Assembly (NCBI GenBank): GCA_013153675.1
Contig: JAADEA010000068.1
Location: forward strand, 1 to 12,378
Source: Campylobacterota bacterium
GTDB taxonomy: Bacteria > Campylobacterota > Campylobacteria > Campylobacterales > Sulfurovaceae
Reading direction: 5' to 3'
DNA: 12,378 nt
Shown piece after piece: positions 6,924 through 12,378 of this stretch (position 1 is its first letter; every line of letters begins with the position of its first letter). The position numbers and the translations under genes were made by a program. The notes under the pieces are model-generated. The model worked only from the letters and a program-made list of their open reading frames with translations. It ran no database searches and was not told where the DNA came from.

Positions 6924-8306
6924 ATGTTGGATATAAAAGATATCAAAGAGTTAGAAAAAATTGTAGGAAAAGAGAATATTCATATAGACAAACCTCATCT
7001 AATTGCTTATAGTTATGATGCTACAAGAGAAAAATATGAACCAGATTGTGTAATTTTCCCAAGAAATGAAGATGATGTATCAAAAATATTAAAATATTGC
7101 AACCAAAGAAAAATAGCTATTGTTCCAAGAGGAGCTGGAAGTGGATTTACAGGAGGAGCATTACCTGTAAATGGCGGTATTGTTCTCTCTTTTGATAGAC
7201 ATATGAATAAAATTATTGAAATTGATGAGAAAAATATGACGGCAACAGTGGAACCTGGAGTTATTAATAAAGATCTCCAAAGAGCAGTAGAGGCAAAAGG
7301 GCTATTTTATCCTCCAGATCCAGCAAGTGAAGAGTATTCAACAATTGGAGGAAATGTTAGTGAAAATGCTGGAGGAATGAGGGCTGCTAAATATGGGATT
7401 ACAAAAGATTTTGTAATGGCTCTAAGAGCAGTTAGAGCAAATGGAGATATTATTAGAGCTGGTAAAAAAACTATAAAAGATGTAGCAGGATATAATATTG
7501 CAGGAATATTAACAGGAAGCGAAGGAACGTTAGCCATAATTACTCAAATTACTCTTAAACTTCTTCCAAAACCAAAATTTCAAAGCTCATATATGGGAAT
7601 ATTTAAAAGTGTTGAAGATGCAATGAATGCAGTATTTAAATCTTTAGCAGCAGGTGCCAATCCAGTAGCAATGGAATTTTTAGACTCTTTAGTTGTAAGG
7701 GCAGTAAAAGAGAAAATGAAAGTTGATCTTCCAGATGAGGCAGGAGCACTATTAATTGGAGATGTAGATGGAAATGTAAAAGAGGAGATAGATTTTCAAT
7801 TAAACACATTAAAAAAGAGCTTTTTTGAAAATGGCGCCACAGACTTTATTATTGCCACAGAAAAAGAAAAAAGAGATGAATTATGGAGAGCAAGAAGAGG
7901 AGCATCTCCATCTATTACAATTTATGGAACTAAAAAACTAAATGAAGATATATCTGTTCCAAGAAGCATGCTTCCAGTTGCATTAAAAAAGATATATGAA
8001 ATAGGAGATAAATATAATCTAACCATCCCTTGTTTTGGACATGCAGGAGATGGAAATATTCATGTAAATGTAATGGTAGATGGCTCAAAAGAAGAAGAGA
8101 TTAAAAAAGGATATAGAGCAATAGAAGAGATTTTTAAATTAGTAGTAGATTTAGGAGGAACGCTAAGTGGAGAGCATGGTATTGGCATTAGCAAAGCCTC
8201 TTTTATGAATATAGCCTTTTCAGAAGAAGAGCTACAACTATTTAGAGATATTAAAAAGGCTTTTGATCCAAATAATATTTTAAATCCAGGAAAAATGGGG
8301 CTATAA
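6924..8306 (+). CDS. glcD: FAD-linked oxidase, GlcD family (glycolate/D-lactate dehydrogenase-type)
   Basis: This is a 460-residue flavoprotein that oxidises a 2-hydroxyacid such as glycolate or D-lactate to the keto acid. The N-terminal FAD-binding (PCMH) domain covers about 36-212, with VPRGAGSGFTGGALP at 67-81, PPDPASEEYSTIGGNVSENAGG at about 130-151, and DVAGYNIAGILTGSEGTL. The C-terminal FAD-oxidase domain covers about 216-459, with HAGDGNIH at 373-380, SGEHGIG at 415-421 and NILNPGKMG near the end. Length and motifs fit GlcD and bacterial D-lactate dehydrogenases. No GlcE or iron-sulfur GlcF partner lies in this window, so the electron route is not shown here. The ATG follows AGGAG by seven bases. 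The downstream membrane-protein gene begins directly after its stop. The family is certain; glycolate versus lactate cannot be told from sequence alone. Confidence 0.93.
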   Translation: MLDIKDIKELEKIVGKENIHIDKPHLIAYSYDATREKYEPDCVIFPRNEDDVSKILKYCNQRKIAIVPRGAGSGFTGGALPVNGGIVLSFDRHMNKIIEIDEKNMTATVEPGVINKDLQRAVEAKGLFYPPDPASEEYSTIGGNVSENAGGMRAAKYGITKDFVMALRAVRANGDIIRAGKKTIKDVAGYNIAGILTGSEGTLAIITQITLKLLPKPKFQSSYMGIFKSVEDAMNAVFKSLAAGANPVAMEFLDSLVVRAVKEKMKVDLPDEAGALLIGDVDGNVKEEIDFQLNTLKKSFFENGATDFIIATEKEKRDELWRARRGASPSITIYGTKKLNEDISVPRSMLPVALKKIYEIGDKYNLTIPCFGHAGDGNIHVNVMVDGSKEEEIKKGYRAIEEIFKLVVDLGGTLSGEHGIGISKASFMNIAFSEEELQLFRDIKKAFDPNNILNPGKMGL

Positions 8307-9155
8307 TTGCTAAAAATAGATCTAAAAAAGCTAAAAGAGCTCTTTAGCCTCTTTAGGCGCTTTTTAAACAATCTATTTGATGATAGAATAGGCTTTTATG
8401 CTGCAAGTATGAGTTGGAGTACAATATTTTTTATAATTCCTTTACTTGTAATTATTCTATCAATTACTATTCATACTCCATTTTTTAACCACTACTATAT
8501 AAAGATTCACTCTTTAATTCAAGAAGCCCTATTGCCAACAAACTCAAAAGTTATTATGGAAAAATTGGATGAATTTGTAAGAAATGCTAATAAAATGGGC
8601 TATATTGGATTTGGATATATTACAATTGCTGCAATTTTCTTTTTTAAAGATTATGACTATATAGTCAATGATATTTTTGAGACTCCAAAAAGAAAAGCAT
8701 TTGAGGCAATTAAAACATACTTTTTCTTACTTATATTTATCCCTTTTGCCCTTGGGCTATCTTTTTGGCTAACCTCAATTATTACCTCATTTTTAGATAG
8801 ATTTAATTTAGGTTTTATATTAAATACAATAATTAATCTAATTCCTTTTTTAATTATATGGGGTATCTTTTATATATCCTATCAACTCTCCCCTCAAGAG
8901 CCAGTATCTCCTAAAAGTGCAGCAATTAGCTCTTTTTTAGCATCACTCATTTGGTATTTAGCAAAATGGCTATTTTTACTATATATCTCTTTTAATAAAA
9001 CATATAGCTCAATATATGGTAGTGTAAGCATTCTTCTCTTTTTCTTTTTATGGATATTTATCTCATGGGCTATATTTTTACATGGACTTAGATTTTGCTA
9101 CCTTTTAGATAAAGGGTTAGAAAAGATAGAAAAAAAAGAGACTAAAGATTTTTGA
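8307..9155 (+). CDS. YihY/BrkB family inner-membrane protein
   Basis: This is a 282-residue integral membrane protein of the YihY/virulence factor BrkB family (UPF0761), once misnamed ribonuclease BN. About six hydrophobic segments can be placed near 36-56, 96-113, 135-160, 170-192, 205-227 and 238-260. Family marks include [20 protein letters not shown] at about 26-45, the [16 protein letters not shown] stretch and the final [18 protein letters not shown]. The function is unknown; transport or envelope roles have been suggested. The start is assigned to the TTG at 8307-8309, the codon immediately after the glcD TAA and in the same frame. GGGG at 8297-8300 is a weak ribosome site, and the first ATG (codon 35) would cut into the first membrane segment. 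It is probably translated by coupling to glcD. Its 3' end overlaps convergent uvrB by 14 bases. Confidence 0.88.
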   Translation: MLKIDLKKLKELFSLFRRFLNNLFDDRIGFYAASMSWSTIFFIIPLLVIILSITIHTPFFNHYYIKIHSLIQEALLPTNSKVIMEKLDEFVRNANKMGYIGFGYITIAAIFFFKDYDYIVNDIFETPKRKAFEAIKTYFFLLIFIPFALGLSFWLTSIITSFLDRFNLGFILNTIINLIPFLIIWGIFYISYQLSPQEPVSPKSAAISSFLASLIWYLAKWLFLLYISFNKTYSSIYGSVSILLFFFLWIFISWAIFLHGLRFCYLLDKGLEKIEKKETKDF

Positions 9156-11118
9156 GTTTTGCTATCTCATCTCTTAATCTTGCAGCCTCTTCAAATTCAA
9201 GTTTTTTTGCAGCTTCAATCATTTTTGCTTTTAGCTCTTTAATAAGACGATTTCTCTCACTCTTTGGCATTTTCTCTTTAGAAAGTTCTCTTTTTAAAAG
9301 AGCTGCTTCATCTTCTGTCTTTAAATTTGTATCTAATTTCCTTTTTGCACTTTTTGGAGTAATATTGTGCTCCTTATTATAAGCAATTTGTTTTTCTCTT
9401 CTTTGGTTTGTAATATCAATTGCATTTTGCATAGACTTTGTCACTTTTTGCGCATACATAATAACTTTTCCATTTACATTTCTTGCCGCTCTTCCTGCTG
9501 TTTGTATTAAAGAGGTTTCACTCCTTAAAAATCCTTCCTTATCTGCATCAAAAATAGCTACTAATGAAACCTCTGGCAAATCAAGCCCCTCTCTTAAGAG
9601 GTTAATTCCTATTAAAACATCAAATTGATCACTTCTTAGAGCTCTAATTATTTGATTTCTCTCTATTGCATCAAGCTCTGAGTGCATATATTTTACTCTT
9701 AATCCCAAATCACTATAATATTTAGTAAGCTCTTCTGCCATTTTTTTAGTTAATACTGTTACTAAAACCTTCTCTTTTCTTTTTATAACCTTTTTAATCT
9801 CATCATATAGATGCTCTACTTGTCTTTTACTATCTACAACCTCTATAATAGGATCAAGTAATCCTGTTGGTCTAACTACCTGCTGAGTGATAATAGAAGA
9901 GTTTTTAATCTCAAACTCTCCTGGAGTAGCAGATACAAATAGATAAGATGGTGCTTTATTAATATACTCTTCAAATTTTAATGGTCTATTATCAAGAGCA
10001 CTTGGAAGACGAAAGCCATACTCTACTAATACCTCTTTTCTACTTCTATCTCCTGCATACATTCCTCTAAATTGAGGCAAACTTACATGAGACTCATCTA
10101 CAATAACCAAATAATCTTTGCCAAACTTTAACTCAAAATAGTCAAGAAGAGTATATGGAGTCTCTCCAGGTTTTTTACCTGTAAGATGTCTTGAATAATT
10201 CTCTACCCCCTTACATGTACCAGTTGCCTCAAGCATCTCCAAATCAAACTCTGTCCTTTGCTTTAATCTATTATATTCAACCATCTTTCCTTGACTCTTA
10301 AAAAATTTCAATCTCTCATCAAGTTCTTCTTCTATACTCTTTATTGCATGAGATAATCTCTCTTTTCCTACTACAAATGGATTTGCAGAATAGATAGTAA
10401 CCTCTTTTAATGTAGCTATTTTTTGATTAGTTAAGATATCAAAGGTATAAATAGTCTCTATCTCATCACCAAAAAATTCTATTCTAATTGCAACATCCTC
10501 ACTATATGCTGGATATATATCAATTACCTCTCCATTAACTCTAAAATCTCCCCTATCAAAAAAGGAATCATTTCTTTTATATCCCATATCTACTAATCTC
10601 ATTAATAAAGAGCGCTGATTATACTCTTGTCCTACCTTTAATTTTTGGACTATCTCTTTATATTCAAGGGGATTTCCAAGTCCATAATTAGCAGATACTG
10701 AAGCAACTACAATTACATCATCAAAACTTAAAATTGAAGCCATAGCACTAAGTCTTAATCTCTCAAGCTCAGCGTTAATAGAGCTATCTTTTTCAATATA
10801 TAGATCTTCTCTTGGTAAATATGCTTCTGGTTGATAATAATCATAATAACTAATAAAATACTCTACATGATTATTTGGGAAAAAAGCTCTAAATTCACTA
10901 TAAAGCTGAGCCGCAAGAGTTTTATTATGCGTCATTATAAGCGTAGGGCGTTTACTTTTTTGAATAATATTTGCCATAGTAAAAGTTTTTCCAGATCCTG
11001 TTACTCCAAGAAGAGTTTGATATCTATTCCCTTTTAATATAGAGTTGGTAAGTTCTTTTATAGCTTGTGGCTGATCTCCAGCTGGCTTATATGAAGATAT
11101 TAAATCAAAATTTGCCAA
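9142..11118 (-). CDS. uvrB: Excinuclease ABC subunit B
   Basis: UvrB is the damage-verifying helicase-like subunit of nucleotide excision repair. It is loaded by UvrA and then recruits UvrC, acting on DNA in the cytosol. The product has 658 residues, normal length. The Walker A motif GVTGSGKT is at 38-45, the damage-probing beta-hairpin [12 protein letters not shown] at 91-102, and Walker B DESH at 341-344. SATPGE follows at 396-401, and helicase motif [10 protein letters not shown] is at 539-546. The C-terminal UVR domain that contacts UvrC is at about 622-657 ([14 protein letters not shown]). The start is a TTG at 11116-11118 with AAGGGAG five bases upstream; the next Met (48) would destroy the nucleotide site. 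The gene is monocistronic here, divergent from the small coiled-coil gene, and its 3' end overlaps the YihY-family gene. Confidence 0.98.
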   Translation of the reverse strand: MANFDLISSYKPAGDQPQAIKELTNSILKGNRYQTLLGVTGSGKTFTMANIIQKSKRPTLIMTHNKTLAAQLYSEFRAFFPNNHVEYFISYYDYYQPEAYLPREDLYIEKDSSINAELERLRLSAMASILSFDDVIVVASVSANYGLGNPLEYKEIVQKLKVGQEYNQRSLLMRLVDMGYKRNDSFFDRGDFRVNGEVIDIYPAYSEDVAIRIEFFGDEIETIYTFDILTNQKIATLKEVTIYSANPFVVGKERLSHAIKSIEEELDERLKFFKSQGKMVEYNRLKQRTEFDLEMLEATGTCKGVENYSRHLTGKKPGETPYTLLDYFELKFGKDYLVIVDESHVSLPQFRGMYAGDRSRKEVLVEYGFRLPSALDNRPLKFEEYINKAPSYLFVSATPGEFEIKNSSIITQQVVRPTGLLDPIIEVVDSKRQVEHLYDEIKKVIKRKEKVLVTVLTKKMAEELTKYYSDLGLRVKYMHSELDAIERNQIIRALRSDQFDVLIGINLLREGLDLPEVSLVAIFDADKEGFLRSETSLIQTAGRAARNVNGKVIMYAQKVTKSMQNAIDITNQRREKQIAYNKEHNITPKSAKRKLDTNLKTEDEAALLKRELSKEKMPKSERNRLIKELKAKMIEAAKKLEFEEAARLRDEIAKLKNL

Positions 11119-11142
11119 ATCTACTCCCTTCTTTTTTGATAG

Positions 11143-11151
11143 ATTTTAACA
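11143..11151 (-). promoter_or_regulatory. Candidate extended -10 promoter for uvrB
   Basis: On the complementary strand TG, one base and TAAAAT form an extended -10 element, giving a leader of about 17-20 bases before the TTG start. An alternative perfect TATAAT for the same direction lies at 11185-11190 and would give a leader of about 60 bases. I cannot choose between them by eye. No LexA-type box was recognised. Confidence 0.35.
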
Positions 11152-11183
11152 AATATGTGAACTCCTTACAAGAGGAAATATGA

Positions 11184-11190
11184 TATTATA
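11184..11190. promoter_or_regulatory. Shared AT element, possible -10 in both directions
   Basis: TATTATA at 11184-11190 reads TATAAT on the minus strand (11185-11190, toward uvrB) and TATTAT on the plus strand (11184-11189, toward the coiled-coil gene at 11221). The plus-strand start site would fall near 11196, about 25 bases before the ATG. If both are used, the two polymerases would compete for one site. Confidence 0.35.
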
Positions 11191-11220
11191 TTCAAAATAG
11201 AAATTAAACGGGGTTGAAGA

Positions 11221-11460
11221 ATGACAGCATTAGAGAAGCTAAAAAATAAAATTGAAAAGTTTAAAGAGGAGTATAATAAACTCCAAAAAGAGAATCAAGA
11301 GCTAAAAGAGAGATTAAAGAGCTTAGAAGATGATGATATTCTTGAAAAATTAAAAGAAAAAGATGAGACTATAAAAAGATTAAAAGAGGAGTTAGAAGCT
11401 AAAGATAAAGAGATCAATGAGCTATTAAGTAACTTAGAAGTAATTTTAGAAGATATGTAA
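11221..11460 (+). CDS. Small coiled-coil protein (ZapB-like in form)
   Basis: This is a 79-residue, highly charged protein that is almost entirely one coiled coil, rich in Lys, Glu and Leu with heptad spacing, as in LEKLKNKIEKFKEEYNKL and IKRLKEELEAKDKEINELL. It has no cysteine, signal peptide or membrane segment, so it is probably cytosolic. Size and build resemble the cell-division protein ZapB (81 residues in E. coli), including a short hydrophobic/acidic tail (LEVILEDM), but coiled coils resemble each other by composition and I do not claim homology. The ribosome site is weak (GGGG at 11210-11213). The next small gene begins 11 bases after its stop, so they form a two-gene unit divergent from uvrB. 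That the gene is real is likely; its function is unknown. Confidence 0.75.
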   Translation: MTALEKLKNKIEKFKEEYNKLQKENQELKERLKSLEDDDILEKLKEKDETIKRLKEELEAKDKEINELLSNLEVILEDM

Positions 11461-11471
11461 AAGGATAGATA

Positions 11472-11693
11472 ATGGGCGATTTAGTAGTAACATTTGGTGG
11501 GCTTAGAATTAAAGCAAAAAATTTAGATGATAATTTTTTAGAGTTTGTTCAAAGCGATTTAGAAGCTTCTGGAGTTAATTTTGATAGAGATAATGAGATT
11601 GAAAAATTATTAAAGGCATATTTAAGATTAGCCGCAAAAAGTATGAACTATGAAAAAGAAATTGAAAAAATTCTAAAAGATATTGACACATAA
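11472..11693 (+). CDS. Small conserved-looking protein of unknown function
   Basis: This is a 73-residue protein with a short predicted beta-hairpin at the N terminus (DLVVTFGGLRIKAKN), a middle stretch with acidic residues, and a helical C-terminal half (EIEKLLKAYLRLAAKSM followed by YEKEIEKILKDID). It has no cysteine, signal peptide or membrane segment. AAGGAT at 11461-11466 is a fair ribosome site, and the gene follows the coiled-coil gene by 11 bases, which suggests joint expression. I do not recognise the family. The strand-then-helix outline loosely recalls ZapA, but it is shorter and lacks its usual C-terminal coiled coil. The stop codon overlaps the spacer of the pilin promoter. Confidence 0.7.
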   Translation: MGDLVVTFGGLRIKAKNLDDNFLEFVQSDLEASGVNFDRDNEIEKLLKAYLRLAAKSMNYEKEIEKILKDIDT

Positions 11694-11711
11694 TCCATTT
11701 TATGGCATAAT
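11683..11711 (+). promoter_or_regulatory. Near-consensus sigma-70 promoter for the pilin gene
   Basis: TTGACA at 11683-11688 and CATAAT at 11706-11711 are separated by exactly 17 bases, and TG at 11703-11704 makes the -10 extended. The start site would be near 11718, giving a leader of about 25 bases with AAAGGAG at 11731-11737. The -35 box lies inside the last codons of the upstream gene. This is the only promoter in the window with a full -35 hexamer. Confidence 0.75.
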
Positions 11712-11742
11712 TTGGCTTGTAATTAAAATTAAAGGAGCAAAA

Positions 11743-12213
11743 ATGAGACGCGGTTTTACTATGATTGAGTTGATCTTCGTGATCGTTATTATTGGTATCT
11801 TAGCAATTATTGCTATTCCAAAGTTAAGTGCTACAAGAGATGATGCAAAAGTTTCAAATATTGTAGCAAATGCAAGAACTGCAATTGCAGATATGAAAGC
11901 ATTTTATACTTCCCAAGGTGAAAAAAAGTTTGAAGATGGTAACACGACTGTATCCCAAGTTACAAATGTACCTTTTAAAAAGACAGATTGTAAGACAGAT
12001 GCACAAACAGCTTCAATAAGTGGTACTGAATTAGCACTTTGCGATAGTGAAGAAACAGCTTGTTTAAAATTTAAATATGATGCAACAAACAATACTGTAA
12101 AAGTTACAGCAAGTGGAGATACAACTGTATGTAAAGCAGTTGCACAGGATCCATCAATCAAAGCTTTAACTGCGGATGTACAACATCTTGGTGGTAGTGG
12201 CGTTGTAAGATAA
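11743..12213 (+). CDS. Type IV pilin-like protein (prepilin or pseudopilin)
   Basis: This is a 156-residue prepilin. The short leader MRRG ends in the Gly that prepilin peptidase cuts after, giving mature FTMIEL with Phe1 and the conserved Glu5. It is followed by the hydrophobic helix IFVIVIIGILAIIAIPKL, which anchors and polymerises the subunit. The globular part has four cysteines (83, 100, 107, 130), so two disulfides in the periplasm are possible. Type II pseudopilins and type IV pilins share this layout. Possible roles are a DNA-uptake or secretion pseudopilus, or a pilus; the sequence does not decide. The ATG at 11743 is preferred to upstream frame extensions because AAAGGAG lies five bases before it and the leader then has the right length. 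The gene has its own strong promoter and terminator, so it appears to be a single-gene unit. Confidence 0.9.
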   Translation: MRRGFTMIELIFVIVIIGILAIIAIPKLSATRDDAKVSNIVANARTAIADMKAFYTSQGEKKFEDGNTTVSQVTNVPFKKTDCKTDAQTASISGTELALCDSEETACLKFKYDATNNTVKVTASGDTTVCKAVAQDPSIKALTADVQHLGGSGVVR

Positions 12214-12234
12214 TCTCCTCACTCCTCTCCTTCC

Positions 12235-12264
12235 AAAATCCCCTTTTGGGGATTTTTTATTTTA
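12235..12264 (+). terminator. Intrinsic terminator after the pilin gene
   Basis: AAAATCCCC at 12235-12243 pairs with GGGGATTTT at 12248-12256 across a TTTT loop, and the T-run continues to 12258 and then ATTTTAT. It begins 22 bases after the pilin stop. It is the clearest rho-independent terminator in the window. Confidence 0.9.
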
Positions 12265-12378
12265 TAAATCCTCTAAATTAGCTTCTAATAGTAGAAATAT
12301 CTAATTTAAAAAATTGTTTATTAAATTAATTTTTTAAAAAATTTGTTATATTTTTAATAAATATCTCCAATAAACGCT
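12265..12378. other. AT-rich intergenic end of the window
   Basis: No gene is seen here. The stretch is very AT-rich and contains a perfect 16-base palindrome (AATTTTTT at 12328-12335 followed by AAAAAATT at 12336-12343). Stretches such as TTTTTAATAAATAT could belong to a promoter for a gene beyond the right edge, but no choice can be justified. Confidence 0.4.

Noticed and set aside
9152..9382. Antisense reading frame opposite the uvrB 3' end, and similar frames opposite hemB, the protease, the glcD-like gene and the pilin gene
   Set aside because: Their Ser/Phe-rich translations are what the reverse strand of AT-rich, Lys/Glu-rich genes produces, and they lie wholly inside well-supported genes.
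11703..11717. Sigma-54 type promoter (TGGCA ... TTGGC) upstream of the pilin gene
   Set aside because: The GG and GC pairs are one base too close (nine bases between instead of ten), and the same bases are better explained by the TTGACA-17-CATAAT promoter.
11683..11742. Longer pilin start at the TTG at 11683
   Set aside because: It would add 20 residues before the MRRG leader and spoil the prepilin signal. The TTG is part of the -35 box, and the ATG at 11743 has a strong ribosome site.
12328..12343. Operator or attachment site at the 16-base palindrome
   Set aside because: In such AT-rich sequence a T-run followed by an A-run is expected by chance, and nothing else nearby suggests a binding or integration site.

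Overview
The window is an AT-rich bacterial chromosome segment, roughly 30% GC by eye, densely packed with genes. Arg is mostly AGA and Ile often ATA. The gene content points to Campylobacterota (the former Epsilonproteobacteria): a Csd3/HdpA-type cell-shape peptidase lies next to a GlcD-type oxidase, a linkage I recall from Helicobacter pylori, and TATAAT -10 elements mostly lack an obvious -35 box. A thermophilic or vent lineage such as Nautiliales is possible but is only an impression. No mobile element, CRISPR array, tRNA or rRNA was seen.

Layout. Bases 1-200 hold the 3' end of an unrecognised gene. Bases 227-3626 are a rightward operon: hemB, a secreted kexin-like subtilase lipoprotein with a C-terminal P-domain, and a small secreted protein that resembles a free-standing subtilisin propeptide. 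Bases 3619-6813 are a leftward operon: a Csd3-like M23 peptidase, the magnesium channel gene mgtE, and a NUDT14-like Nudix hydrolase. Rightward genes at 6924-9155 encode a GlcD-type FAD oxidase and a YihY-family membrane protein. uvrB runs leftward at 9142-11118. Two small rightward genes follow (a coiled-coil protein and a 73-residue protein), then a type IV pilin-like gene with a near-consensus promoter and an intrinsic terminator. The last 110 bases are AT-rich intergenic DNA.

The most interesting part is the protease pair at 1240-3626. The protease lacks a recognisable inhibitor-type prodomain at its N terminus. The next gene, 11 bases downstream, encodes a signal-peptide protein whose last 70 residues look like such a prodomain. 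This resembles the Aeromonas sobria serine protease ASP and its external chaperone ORF2, in which a P-domain subtilase is matured by a separately encoded partner. The small protein also has a Lys-Arg just before the prodomain-like region and ends in Arg, both of which suit a kexin-type enzyme.

The other genes are mostly housekeeping: haem synthesis, Mg2+ uptake, peptidoglycan trimming, 2-hydroxyacid oxidation and nucleotide excision repair. The small pair beside uvrB may belong to cell division, but this is speculative.
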